Shown here in pieces: positions 1 through 12,571 of a stretch of DNA of 64,000 bases. How positions within the stretch are numbered: position 1 is the first letter of the stretch; each line of letters begins with the position of its first letter. The DNA comes from Triplophysa rosa (Eukaryota > Chordata > Actinopteri > Cypriniformes > Nemacheilidae), in the NCBI RefSeq assembly GCF_024868665.1, contig NC_079890.1:789554-853553 (forward strand), given 5' to 3'. A program made the position numbers and the translations under genes. The notes under the pieces are model-generated. The model was not told the origin of the DNA and made no database searches. It was given only the letters and a program-made list of their open reading frames with translations.

Positions 1-2024
1 AGCACACTCCTACATAGACTCGAAAATTATGTTGGCATTAAGGGAATAGCTTTGAAATGGTTTAAATCTTATTTATCCGACCGTTTTCAATTTGTAGCAA
101 TAAACAATGAGGTGTCACGCAAATCGCAAGTCCAGTACGGTGTACCACAGGGCTCAGTCTTAGGGCCTCTGCTCTTCGCATTATACATGCTACCTCTAGG
201 AGATATAATAAAGCGACACGGAGTTAGCTTTCACTGTTATGCTGATGATACTCAACTTTATATTTCCTCGAAGCCTCATGAAACACAGCAGTTCCATCGA
301 ATAATGGAATGCATAGTCGATATAAAAAACTGGATGAGTAACAACTTTTTATTACTGAACTCGGACAAAACGGAAGTGTTACTTATTGGACCGAAAACTG
401 CTATAAGTAACAACCAAGAATACTGTTTAACTATTGACGGATGTTCCATAAAACCCTCGTCGTCAGCAAAGAATCTTGGCGTTCTATTCGATAGTAATCT
501 GTCATTTGAGAGCCACGTCGCCAACACCTGTAAAATTGCGTTTTTCCATCTTAAGAATATATCTAAACTACGTCATATGCTGTCAATCTCAGATGCAGAG
601 AAGTTAATTCATGCATTCATGACATCAAGACTAGATTACTGTAATGCACTGTTAGGTGGTTGCCCTGCAGGCTTATTACAAAAACTCCAATTGGTCCAAA
701 ACGCGGCAGCTCGAGTTCTTACACGTACAAAAAAGTATGAACATATTAGCCCGGTTCTGTCAACCTTGCACTGGTTACCTATAAAGCATCGCGTTAACTT
801 TAAAATCTTGCTTATTACCTATAAAGCCTTACATGGTTTAGCTCCTCAGTACTTGAATGAACTCCTTTTGTATTACAGTCCTTCACGTGCATTACGCTCT
901 CAGGCGTCCTGTCAGTTGGTAATACCTAGAATTTCAAAATCAAGTGCAGGTGGTAGATCCTTTTCCTATCTAGCGCCTAAACTTTGGAATAGTCTTCCCT
1001 GCACTGTCCGGGAGGCAGACACACTCTGTCAGTTTAAATCTAGACTAAAGACGCATCTTTTTAATCTTGCATACACTACTCTTCCATAATATAAATCTTC
1101 AGAGGGTTTAGGCTGCATTAGTTAGATCAACCGGAACCAAAAACACAACTGATGTACTTGTTGCATCAAAGAGTACAGAACAGTACTCTACTCTCAGCCA
1201 GTCTTGTCTCATTGTTCCAAGGTTACCACAGCGAGCAGGATGCAGTTCATGGCCTGACCTGATGGTAGAGCGGAGAATGGGAAGTGGGGACCTGACAAGA
1301 GCTGAGATGATAGAGCTGGATAAAGAAGGACGCGGTCTCTTGACATGTCTTCACCACAAAATTTCAAATGCTATTAGATTATTAATGATAATCTTAAACT
1401 ATAATTTATTTTATTATTAAGTTTATTTATTTTATTTAGCCTTGTTGTGCAAGTTCTCTGGAGCTTGTGCAGAGGCAGCAGCTTTTGCCAGAGGGGAACT
1501 GGAATCCCCTGGTTGGGCCTGGGTTCTCCTGAGGTTTTTTTTCTCGATTAGAGTTTTGGGTTCCTCGCCACCGTTTGCATACTGTTTTTGCACTATCTGC
1601 CTGACCGGGGGGGCTGCTTTAGAATCTTAAAGTTTTACTTAATTAATATTGCATATAGGAATTTATTATCTGTTATATTTGACCTGTGCTTCTCTCTCCT
1701 TTATCCTAAATGTGTGCTCTCACTGAGCGTGTGTGTGTGTGCATACTTGTGGGTGTACGTACGTGTGTGTGTGTTGTGTGTGTGTGCGTGCGCATCCGTG
1801 TGTGTGTGTGTGTCTATGTCTATGTGTGTTAGTACGTGTGCATATTGTGTGTGTGGAGTGTTTTGTGTGTGGGTGTGTCTGTCTTCTGTGTTTTCAACCT
1901 TTTCTTGTTTCTGCAGGTACAACTTTAATTATTTTGCTTATAGTCAATATGTCTCATGTACAGCTGCTTTGTAACAATGAAAATTGTAAAAGCGCTTTAT
2001 AAATAAAGTTGAGTTGAGTTGAGT
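1..2024 (+). mobile_element. L2/CR1-type LINE, 3' part with reverse transcriptase
   Basis: Non-LTR retrotransposon running in from the window edge. The open frame 52-1089 (345 aa from its first Met, but open at the 5' side) is the second half of a reverse transcriptase: it has the VPQGSVLGPLLF block near residue 32 and the catalytic YADDTQLY box (bases about 235-261), followed by the C-terminal thumb region with the HWLPIKHRVNFKILL and YKALHGLAPQYL blocks usual in fish LINEs. After the stop at 1087-1089 comes about 930 bp of 3' UTR, including a TG microsatellite, and the element ends in AAGCGCTTTATAAATAAA followed by tandem TTGAG units (about 2007-2024), the microsatellite-like tail of L2/CR1 elements. 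The frame has no internal stop within the window, so the copy may be young; the endonuclease half lies outside. Clade assignment to L2/CR1 is by motif recognition only. Confidence 0.85.
1722..1890. repeat. TG-rich microsatellite in the LINE 3' UTR
   Basis: Imperfect (TG)n tract broken by TA, CA and GC steps. It creates spurious long cysteine/valine-rich and histidine/threonine-rich reading frames on both strands that are not genes. Confidence 0.9.
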
Positions 2025-3731
2025 AAACAATGAGTATCTTGTTCACTTGCAGCTTGTGTATAATGAGTGATAACAGTATCTCAATAACTGTTTTACAAGG
2101 CAACCTTTTTCCGGACATGTCTAAGTTCTCCCTGATAGCAGACATACATCTAGAAGACGTCTTTCACATATCTGGATTTACATTTTTGATTGTTTGCTCA
2201 TCTGCAATTCGTCTCTGAGATGTCTCTCGTCAGATGTCATAGATACATCTAGAAGACGTGCATGCATATTGAATGGCAATTTGTCCTATTAACATGTACC
2301 CGTTAGCGTGCGTACATATTATAACCCAAACCCTAAACCTAACGCTATTATTTTCATTCTTTCAGTGTTAAAACATAACTATGTGTTCAGAGGTGTATAA
2401 AGACCTCACATAACGAAGCTAGTTATATATAATTATATTAGGGCTGTGACGTGAGTGAGAGAGAGAGAGAGAGAGAGAGACGGATCAAATGTCTACATGA
2501 GTGCGTTGTCATTTTTCACAGGACATTCACTCAATGATGTACACTAGAGTATAGAAAAATCTAGACTTGACTCATTTCAACAGTTGCACAGTATACGCCA
2601 CGTGATGCTTCCTCTGACTAAACCACAAAACCTTTAAGTCATTTCAATGCATCTACACAAATACCAAGATAAAGAAATCAAATAAAATCATTTTTTAAAA
2701 TCTTTGTCAGCAATTTACTCTCAACACATGATTGTCGGCTCCACAGAGAAGAACCCAGGAAAAGCAGGAAGATCTCTGAGACTGAGTCAGTGTTGCTAAC
2801 CGTTAGCAACATCTCAGCAACATTGGCATAACGTTACTATAATGACATCCCTTGTAATGACTGCAGCCTTTCACTGTATGATGGAGATTTGCAGCAGAGC
2901 AGTAATAAACTCTCGAAAGCGTTTGTTTCTCATTCACCTCCTCTATCCTTCCATTCTTTAGCCTGGAGGGACGGCAGTTTATTTGCCACTTTTTTTCTTC
3001 CTATTAAAACGCAAGACAGCGGAAGAGACATCTATGGAGCAGCTGCACTGAAGGGGGGCACATCTGTGTTTTGAAAGACGATATGAATTAAATAAAGACG
3101 GAGGGAGGGAGGAAGCTCAGGGGATGGAAGAAGAAAAGCAAGGTCACAGACTGAGCGAAAGAATGGAAGAGCAGCCCACACCATTACCGCCTTCACACCC
3201 GGCCTGGTGTCTATTCACTCTCCATCTCACCCTCGACTCTCTCTCTCTCTCTCACACACATCTTAACCCTGACTCACTGTCTCTCTCCCCTTACACATTT
3301 AAGTCTGTGTTGTATGAGAGTTGGACATCTCTCAGTGGTAAAAAGGGTCATCCCGGGATCCTTCGTCCAGCCCAATGTAATCAATTCTTAAAGGTAAGTA
3401 CTTCCCGAAAGCGATGGCAGTGAGAGTACTCAGTGCAATATGATACAAATCCGATGATGTGCGATCACGTGACAGGAAGGAGAGGTGATCGCCCTGAAAC
3501 TCCGATTACACACTCAAGCGGTATATCACACGCGCAGGTGGATCAGGACTCACACGAGATCATTCAAGTGATTAAACATGCGTCCTGCCACTTGAATCTG
3601 TCTGACCTTACACCAGACCGGATCTCTACGCTGACAAGATGAACTGAATATCAAACTTGCCCCGTCTGTGAACATCACTTATGCAATCTGTGTCCAAAAG
3701 CCAATGCTTTAAAATACAAGATAGTGCCCAT
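2025..3731. other. Intergenic stretch, no gene recognised
   Basis: Between the LINE tail and the first MITE I see no conserved coding segment. It contains a (GA)n tract at about 2455-2480 and short CT runs at 3238-3262. Small open frames (2889-3074, 3124-3423) have low-complexity or unrecognisable translations and no convincing splice context. Confidence 0.5.
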
Positions 3732-4211
3732 CAGTGTTGGGTGTGACTAGTTACTAAGTAATGAGTTACTGTAATTGAATTACTTTTCCCCTGAATAAGT
3801 AAAGTAAGGGATTACTCTTATTTCTTCTGTAATTTGATTACAGTTACTTCTGATGTAATTGAGCTAAATACTGTGTAATGCAATAGTGGAAATGAAATCA
3901 AAATTATAAGTCTAACTTTAAAATCTGTGCCCTAATGTATAATCCTCACATTTGTAATGTTTCGATCAGTTAATAATACTACTTTATGATGTTTTATATT
4001 ATTTATTTGAATGAATTAAAAGAGCCGTTTCATGTCTATCCTTGAATCACTGAACTAATCAAGGTTGATGTAGGATATAGAAAGTAATTAGTAATAAGTA
4101 ATTAAATACTTTCTGGAGAGAGTAACTTGTACAGTAATCTAATTACACTATTGAATATGTAATCAGTAACTAGTAATTCATTACTTCTTCAAAGTAACTT
4201 GGCCAACACTG
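3732..4211 (+). mobile_element. hAT-like MITE, copy 1
   Basis: A 480-bp AT-rich non-coding element starting CAGTGTTGGG and ending CCAACACTG, with sub-terminal inverted repeats full of AGTTACT/AGTAACT words. It is flanked by GTGCCCAT (3724-3731) and GTGACCAT (4212-4219), an 8-bp target duplication with one mismatch, the size expected for hAT transposases. A second copy lies in opposite orientation at 42525-42998. Confidence 0.88.
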
Positions 4212-4240
4212 GTGACCATGATGTTGATTGGTGACCAAGT

Positions 4241-4698
4241 CCTGGGGACTTATTTAGACTGTTGCGTATAAACCGTCCTAAATTAGATTTTATGATTATT
4301 TCGCAAAGTGCGTACGTGTGATACATAGAACGAACGTATGCACAGAAAACGTGTGTACGCCTCTCTATCAGATGTGAAGTCTATAAATTGCAAATGATTG
4401 TGAAATTGCGCACAGCTAACTGTTTCAGATCTCCGCCTTTTGAAGATGTCTTATCAATCTAATTGATATAAAAAAGAGCGCCTGTCAATGTCCAAATCCT
4501 TTACGAGCGGCAAGAATGAGTTATATTTCCAAAAACCTGCAGCACTCAGACAAGCAAAAGTGCGTACTTCTGCTCAGACCCTGACGTGAACTTTTCCACG
4601 TCAAAGACTGTTTTTATAAATACGAACGTTGCGTGGACTTTTGCGTATGCTTTACGATCAAATCTGTGCGTACACACGTTTTATAAATAAGGCCCCTG
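4241..4698. mobile_element. Probable MITE with imperfect inverted ends
   Basis: Left end CCTGGGGACTTATTTA and right end TAAATAAGGCCCCTG form an imperfect inverted repeat, and the interior has scattered CGTACGTG/CACGTTTTATAAAT words repeated in both orientations. No coding capacity. Boundaries and target duplication are uncertain; it directly follows the hAT-like MITE. Confidence 0.5.
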
Positions 4699-5223
4699 AT
4701 TTAGTAACAGCCAAATTTGTGTCAAGAGTTTGACTTGTATTTTAAGGACCAATAAATTAAGAGTTTTTTTCCAAAATGAGATAACTCCATATTTAGTTTT
4801 TTTTTATTGTGCATTCCAATGAATATCAATCAAACTGCAGTTGGTTTGTTTTGATTTAAGCCATGATAACTAAAAAAATACGGCTAACTAACACAATAAA
4901 ACAATAAAAACATGATTTTTGAAAAATGTTAAAAATGGCGTAATCTCATTTGGGGAAAAAACTCTTCAAATTTACCATAATTTATAGAATTGGGTAAGAC
5001 CAAAGAAGGTAAAACTTAACAGTTGTTATTTCTCCGACATGACACAGTTAAATGGCCCTTCTAAAGATGCTGCATCACCTCATGCTTTCATACAGCGCTC
5101 ACTTTCAATCTCCTTCTGCTTCTCTCAGCTGATTCACTACCAATAAAAAATCTCTTTTATTCTGTAAGAACTGCAGGGGAACAGGTGAAATGATGGTGAG
5201 AGGGTGGGAACAAAGCGGACGAG

Positions 5224-5482
5224 CGAGAGATAGAGAGAGAGACGCATGTGAGACAGAGACAGATTGCAGCATTTAAGTGCCGCCCCGGGGAGCTGCTGGA
5301 GGCGGAGGGGAAAGAGCGAGAGAGAGAGAGATCAGGAAAACCTGCAGAAGTTAAAGTTGCTATTGATGCAAGTGCTGCTTGACTGTTCCCAGCAGAAACA
5401 ATGCGTGTTTTTTCTCCATGCTCTTTACATTTCGTACTCTCTCTCTCTCTCTCTCTCTCGCTCTCTCTCTCTCTGTGTGTGG
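5224..5482. repeat. GA-rich and (CT)n microsatellites
   Basis: Purine-rich GAGA runs at about 5224-5335 and a pure (CT)n tract at about 5440-5475. No gene is supported here. Confidence 0.8.
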
Positions 5483-5833
5483 CTGTCAGTGGCCAACATA
5501 TTTACTAAAAAAAAAAACAGACAGAAATGTGAAAATACAGAGATGTGTCCCAAACTAGAATTTTGCTATTTGGAGGTTCTGATATGGCAAGAAAGTTGAG
5601 TGATGACGGTTGCCGAGCAACGCTGCAATTTGCAGCATTGATAAAGAATCCAACTGATGTGCTGTCGCAGGTGTACATCTTCAATTTATTTTACTAAATC
5701 AATTATGAACTAAAGAGTGGAGTGGCCTTGCGGGACTTTACAAAGACAGATATGTATGTGACAATAGGCCAACATAATTTGCTAATAATATATTTATATT
5801 ATTATAATAATTTGTATATTTGAATAATAATTT

Positions 5834-6104
5834 GGGGCAGTCGTAGCCTAATGGTTAGAGAGTTGGACTCGTGACCAGAAGGTTGCCGGTTAGATCCTCA
5901 GGGCCGGCGGGTAACAACTGAGGTGCCCTTGAGCAAGGCACCTGACCCCTACTTGCTCCAGTGAAAGCTGCCCACTGCTCCGGGTGTACGTGTGGTCACC
6001 ACTTGCTGTGCGTGTGTTCAATACTCTCTGGATGGGTTAAATGCAGAGGTCACATTTCAGGTATGGGTCACCATATCTGACTAATAGGTCACTTTCACTT
6101 TCAT
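5834..6104 (+). mobile_element. tRNA-derived SINE
   Basis: The head has tRNA-like pol III promoter elements: an A-box-like stretch around TAGCCTAATGGTTAGAGAGT and a B-box-like GGTTAGATCC about 40 bp later. A conserved body follows (GAGCAAGGCACCTGACCCC, CACTGCTCCGGGTGTACGTG, GATGGGTTAAATGCAGAGG). The same body and a tail appear again at 10972-11092, confirming that it is repetitive. I do not assign a named family. Confidence 0.8.
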
Positions 6105-7667
6105 AATGTACACATTTACACCAAAAACAAAATAATGCTCGTTCTACCGAAAACTTAAAAGTAAATATTTTGAGGTGTTGATTGCATATTGTTACTAAAA
6201 TTGTTTTATTAGTTTATAATGTATATTAGCAAGACATTACATCACATCAGTTATTGCTCATTGAAAAAAAAACTATACTGATTGACAGAGTGTCTTATTA
6301 GGGGTTAAACATCACATGAATCTGCCCCTCACACAACCCTCTGGGATTGTTTTTGACCGTACTCATCTGTATTGTTTTTCCTCCACTTTTACTCTCTACT
6401 GTAGTTTATGATGTCACAAAGTCTACATGGTAAAAATGTCATGATGGCACGGCAACACATTGTGCTGCTGCACTTTGTACTTTAATACTCTTATTTATAA
6501 CACACTTGAAAATTACTAATAATTAGTGTTCTAATATTGCACTCAAATGTTTGATTCAGTAAAATTAGCCTAAATAATATTTAGAATTAAAGCAATGAAT
6601 TTAGCCACATTTTTTTTAATTACCTGACAAATCATATATTTGCTGTATTCGGATAACCTTTAAAAATGACTAGACTTGTCTTCTCATCTTGTGTTTTGAT
6701 TAATCATAAAGTAACAGGAAACGAGCCATTTAAGGGCTTAAAGGCGGGAAGCGCGCGCTGCATCTGAGGAAATGTCGCCTTGTTGCTGAGGAGAAACACT
6801 GGTAACAAAACGACTTAACAGAACCAAAGAGTCTTAAATAAACGACTCCGTAGCATCGCTTGAAATGCATGCGTATAAAAAAAATAAACAAAACGATTCC
6901 CTAAAAGAGATTTTTTTCAATCAACTTTTTCTGACAGCTTTCTCCCGCGGATGAGGTAAGCGATCCTTAAATACTTAATTAAATTGATCTTTGAAACGGT
7001 CAGGCACTTCTCCCAATACAGTTTATTACACCATCTGAGAATACAGTAGGCAATAAAAAAGAGCATTTCAAAGCCTTTGAAAAGGAAAAGTCAGCTAAAT
7101 TAAGTCACGAGACACCTGTTTTCTTTGACTGTCACGAGGAAATGTAAAACATACATGTAAAGGAATAAAACACACTTTTGACGGAGGTGAGATGGAGCTA
7201 GTACACAGCGCGACGCAACGCTTCGAGTTTCCCGCACCGCACCTACAGAACTGCGGCGGATGGGGGCGGGGACACCGCGCATCTATTGCTTTATACATAA
7301 CGTTACACACATCTGTACACACAGTGTCCAAAAGACGACTTATGAACATCGTCCTTTCAGTTTAAATAGTGAATGGTCGCACCTCTGGCAATATTTTCCG
7401 TGCAGGAGAGTCATGAGCAGCCCTGCAGCAGGTTCACCTGCAGTCAATGATGCATCTCATGCAATGACTGACAAAACCCTGTTATTCATTCACTAACCTC
7501 ACTCATGTTGACAAAGGCTCGGTGGAGTTTCCTCTCTCTCCGTCACTCTGTTGCGTTCCCGTCGCGGGTGCGAGTATGACACGAGGCGCGAGCGATACGA
7601 AGAGAACTGATGTCTGTAGATCCAGCGCGCGACGCGGCGTGTGCGGCTAAGAGCAGTGCGGCTGTGC

Positions 7668-7729
<62 letters not shown>

Positions 7730-9740
7730 AGGTGAAGCGCACAAGTATTGTAAAACCTGAGATCAGCTAAACAAACTTAATGATGTTTATTTGAACGTGT
7801 AATACAGAAGGGTTTGTGTGAGGATTAGGGGATACAATATACTATTCATCTAGCGAATCTATTGAAAACTATTTTTAACCAAACAAAAAATGTACCAAAA
7901 CGCAAAGGCCTTTTAAAGCAGCTGTATTACAGTGTTCAGCAGAGCACAGAATGGCTGATCCTGATTTACAGAGAGTGAGCGCCCTCTTCTGGTCAAAGAC
8001 ACTTACTGTTCAAGATTTTTATTGTCACATACATATTTACATTACGTACATAAACGATTGTATTATCTGCACCCTCTAAATATACAAACAAATATAATCA
8101 AAAACCATGAAAAATTACACTTACAAAATAAACAATGACATTGCATTTTTATACATTTATAAGGCTGCAAATAAACATGGTTGTATATTTCAGTTTACTC
8201 ATAATTTTATAATTGAAAGGGTAATATGAAAAAATGTCAGATTTGTAGTTTTCATTTTTTTATATTTGAACTATTCAATAAGAAACGTTCAGTCGATTAT
8301 ATTTGGCTTTACAACTTCACGACCACAATTTATATTAAGTTATGTGTATATGTAACCTTGAATATTTCAGAATTAAAAGGAATAAGAGTTTCATGCACCT
8401 ACTGCTCCTGCAGTTATGAATTTTCGCCAGTAGATGGCGCTGCGAGACCTCCACAAAGCAAAAACTATTCAGTGGTGAAAGAATCCTGCCGGACCAGAAA
8501 GGTCAGAGCGTAAAACTGTGCTGCTGCTTTTGCTTTAGTAGTAACAAAAAAAACATTTAATGTGAACTATAATAAGTAAAACAGTAAACTGATAAAATGA
8601 CATTTCGTAAATATGTAGGGTTTGCAGAACAATGGGACTAGATTTTTTATTTAAAATGTGGTTGTTCAACATAGACAACTCTCAGAATATTGGATATGTT
8701 ATAATTTCCTCTTTTATTATTCAGTTTCATGTGTTTTTCTTATAATACGCATTCATTATTTCCAAACCGTGCATGCACTACTTTTTGTACAATTTTGTTT
8801 TGTTCACATGTCTCATAGTCTCGTAGCTTTATCAAGACATTTGAGTTGGTAACATGAGGATTCACACATGACACTATAATTACAGAAATCAACATCTATA
8901 ATATTAATAGCTCCCATTTGTCCAATCATATACTGTATATGTAAATAATATTTAATTTCATATTATTAATATTTAAATGTATTTAAAAAGCATAAGAGAG
9001 ATTTATATTCATTGTTGTTTTTTCTAAATGTTTGCCTTGGTGTGTGGTTTATTTGACAACAACCCATAAACTGCTATGTCTGATGTTAATTTCTTGGGCA
9101 ATAAAAGCAATCAGTCGCACAGGATTAACATGTCAGGTTTCGCTAACCATTTGATTTTTGTATCATGAAACAATCCAAAATAGGGGAAATAATTCAATGA
9201 CAAAGACGAACATTCGTACACGTACACGTAACAGCTGCATGTACACTGCTGGACCAAACGCCCCCTGCGGTACTGCAACTGCAGTGTGTGTCCCACTGGA
9301 ATCCCCACACATCATCAATAAACACACAAACATTACCAGCGGCAATTATATCACACAGTATAAACAAGATCTTTTCATTATGTGCTCCATAACCTTTATC
9401 TGTGGTCCCAAAACCCATAACAGCTACCCCAGTGTCTGTTCTCTCCAGTGTTCGAATTGTGTCAAGGCTGTTGGGGGGTCCCCTAACCAGTCTTCAAAAA
9501 AAAAAAAAAACAGACGGAGCTGCCAGTACAACCATCAATCACATGATAGTTTGGATCATTTTAGTAATTTGACCACATTACACGCATAAATGTCTTTAAC
9601 ATGTTGATAATCCATTAAACGAGATCCACATGAGGGAGAGATTAAAAGACATATTTTTTTTGCAGTGACCATGCTATCGATATTGCTGTAATTTTTTATT
9701 TTGCATTGTAGCCTAGATTTTGTTTTAAGATTTGTTGTTG
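6105..9740. other. Intergenic stretch with a GC-rich patch and a microsatellite
   Basis: No coding region recognised. Around 7190-7660 the sequence becomes CpG-rich (GCGCGACGC, GGGGCGGGG words), which could be a promoter or CpG island of a gene I cannot see. This patch ends in a composite (TG)n(AG)n microsatellite at about 7660-7727. The rest is AT-rich and featureless. Confidence 0.45.
7660..7727. repeat. Composite (TG)n(AG)n microsatellite
   Basis: A TG run continues directly into an AG run. It generates an artefactual Ser/Leu/His-Thr open frame on the minus strand. Confidence 0.9.
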
Positions 9741-9890
9741 ACTTTAAATGTACAGCTATTGTTAGAGAGGACAGGAAGAAAAGTGGGAGGGTTCGGGAAA
9801 GGACCACGAGACGGGAATCGAACCAGGGTCGCCCGATGCGCAACCGCGCCACGTGTCGGAGCACTGCCCACTAGGCTATCGACTGTCTTT
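9741..9890 (-). mobile_element. tRNA-derived SINE, minus strand
   Basis: Read on the minus strand, the segment begins near 9890 with a tRNA-like head (AGCCTAGTGGGCAGTGCTCC as A-box region) and has a near-perfect B box GGTTCGATTCC (plus-strand complement at 9813-9823). A body with TTTCCCGAACC and CTTCCTGTCCTC follows. This differs from the SINE at 5834, so it is a second SINE family or subfamily. Confidence 0.7.
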
Positions 9891-10971
9891 CTTGCTGAGA
9901 TTTCACTCATTGTAAAACATCTTAAACTTATTTATAGCAATAAGAATAACGAGTTTTTCAAAATGTATGATAACATTTTCTTACTAATTGAGATTTTCCT
10001 GTCCTCTTATTTTTTTCTTGTCCTTCGATTCTTGTTCTTTATATTATTGTAATGCGGTGCTGTTCCCTTTTTTGGAATATTAATAAAAATCATTGGAGCC
10101 AGTGAGGGAGAGGACGCGTCACCTCATGCAGAAGCGTATGAGCGTTTTAAACGTGATTCATCTCCTGATAATGTAGATCAAGTATATGAAAATAATCCAT
10201 ATGAACATGCAGGACAAGAAAAACGAATGTCATTCCTTTGGGCAAAAGCAGAAGCCTTCTGGTCAAAGTCGGAGCTCATGTTTGCAGAAGGGAGCGCAAC
10301 ATAATCTCTGGGGAATGCGAAAGTTTTCTGAGGGAAAGAAAAACATTCTTGGGGAAACGCAAAAGTTTTGCAAAGGAACGCAATATTGGAGAGAGCAAAA
10401 TATTTTCACTCCCTTTCCTATTTTTCCACCACCTGTATGTCCCTGTAGTGGCTCAGTGTCACATCTGTTTTGACAATGTGAGATAACATTGGACATAAAG
10501 AAAGACTTGCATATCAAAATGATTCTAGGCTAACTGTAAAGTTTTAAGAGAAACGCTTTCAATATGAGAGGATCCGCACGCAGCCAGTGTCTTGCTGCGA
10601 CATCTCTGTACATGTCTTCATTGAACACTGTGTGGCGCACTTGAGCATGCATGGATTTTTCAGATAAAAATTACATTTAGTTTTATGAAATTTGTACAAA
10701 TAATGGACAACAGTGTTTTGTTTTAGCATGATAATTTGACAAAAAAATAATTTTATGTTCTTAGTTGTCTATTTTTAATGAAAAACCAGGGACCCCCCAA
10801 GTTCACTATTTTAGACCTTATGAGAGGTCCCTTAAGGCTTATGAGGGGTCCGGGACCGCTCCAGCCCCCCCCCCCTCAATTCGAACCCTGGTTCGCTCTA
10901 TTGAAAGGACATGAACATTTTACTTTTGTGACAGAAAAAAATCTTAATCATTTTATCATAAATTATCATAT

Positions 10972-11092
10972 CACTGCTCCGGGGGTACGTGTGTTCACTA
11001 CTCTCTGGATGGGTTAAATGCAGAGGTCACATTTCGTTGCCTTGTACATGTGCAATGACAATAAATTGAATCTAAATCTAAATCTAAAATCT
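10972..11092 (+). mobile_element. SINE 3' fragment with tandem tail
   Basis: From CACTGCTCCGGGGGTACGTG onward it matches the 3' half of the SINE at 5834-6104, but it lacks the tRNA head. It ends AATAAATTGAATC followed by tandem TAAATC units, the likely tail of the family. A 5'-truncated insertion. Confidence 0.75.
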
Positions 11093-11205
11093 AAAAAAAT
11101 AAACAGGGACGTTGAAAAGGGCAAAACATATCCAGATAATATCCATTATATGTGTAAAAACCATGTTAATGTTATTGCACACTGTTAAAAATAACAGTAA
11201 CTCTC

Positions 11206-11726
11206 TTCACTAAGTTACATTGGCTCCCTACAGTCGCTCAAATCAAATTCAAGACTCTGCTCCTGGCCTACAAGAACACCACTGATTTGGCGCCCCCTTA
11301 TCTTCACTCACTAATGCAGACTTATGTACCCGCCAGATCCCTACGCTCTGCAAACAAACGACGTCTTGTGGTTCCATCCCAAAAAGGTAAAAAATCTCTC
11401 TCACGTACCTTCTCGGGATCGGTTCCACATTTATGGAATGATCTGCCCGCTGCTACAAGATCAGATCAGATTCTGTGGCCATCTTTAAGAACCATCTGAA
11501 AACACATCTCTTCCGTCAACACCTGACCGATCAGTTCTGACTTCTATCTCTTTTCTACTCTTTCAAAAACAAACAAAACCATAACTCTGTGTACTGTGAT
11601 AGGCTATATGAGACCAGTTCTCTTTTACTGCACTTCTGCTTTTTGTTGTCCTTATGTTGTTCCATTGTTTCCCTCATCTGTAAGTCGCTTTGGATAAAAG
11701 CATCTGCTAAATTATTAAATGTAAAT
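11206..11726 (+). mobile_element. LINE 3' fragment
   Basis: The 5' part still encodes remnants of a LINE C-terminus (CATTGGCTCCC then ATCAAATTCAAGACTCTGCT, encoding HWLP-like and IKFKTLLL-like blocks). The ORF 11287-11499 continues with PPYLHSLMQTYVPARSLRSA and SFSGSVPHLWNDLP. The 3' end carries TAAGTCGCTTTGGATAAAAG and ends in AAATGT units, a common fish LINE tail. It is 5'-truncated and frameshifted near 11480. Confidence 0.75.
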
Positions 11727-12389
11727 GTTCCCAAACATGTTTTTTTTTGGTCCAGGCTGTAGCTATCGTTCCAAAAAGAGTCTTTAACATCCCCAGCACA
11801 TTATTATGGGTTATTTGTCGTGGGAAAGTTCGTTAGACTATTAAAATGTAAGAAAGAGATCTTATAATAAAAGTAATTTGGAAACTAAGTCATCGCTGTG
11901 AGGAACCCCTTTTAGCACCTTCATTTTTGGTCAGTTTGTTTAGGATTAACATGATACTGTGAACTAAACTACAAAGTCCACACATATCTTAATAAAATGC
12001 CATTGTATTATTAATAACTCGGATAAGACTTCACAGGATGTTAAAGTGGACATATGAGTGTGGCACATAATAAGAAATACATCAGGAAATGTGATGCAGA
12101 CAAACACACTATCACACTATAACAAGCAATAATTTTGTTTTTTTGTATTTTATTGATTCTTCGCTACTTTTTTTTTCAATCCACGATTTCATATTAGTCA
12201 CTACAATGTTAAATCAGCTTCCCCTGACATCAATAACAGTCAGCTACTGAAAAGATCAAACCAGCACCTTCTCTCCATCTCTCACTGGATAAACATTCAT
12301 CACCAAAAGCAACATGCAGGTCATATGTGAATGTCTGAGCAGCATATCCCTGTTTGGAAATACTTGAATGCAAGCGGTACTTTTTTTCA

Positions 12390-12517
12390 CAGTGTCAGTT
12401 TATTTCTACAGAATAATCCTTTTAATGCACGCACACGCGCACGCACACACACGCGCACACACACACGCGCGCACACACACACTCACGCGCGCGCACGCGC
12501 ATACACACACACACGCA

Positions 12518-12571
<54 letters not shown>

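Noticed and set aside
1701..2002. Cys/Val-rich and His/Thr-rich open frames on both strands
   Set aside because: They translate a TG/CA microsatellite inside a LINE 3' UTR.
5834..5906. Candidate tRNA gene
   Set aside because: The head has A- and B-box-like words but continues into a repeated SINE body and does not fold into a convincing cloverleaf by eye.
9800..9890. Candidate tRNA gene, minus strand
   Set aside because: Good B box, but it is the head of a SINE; the acceptor stem does not pair.
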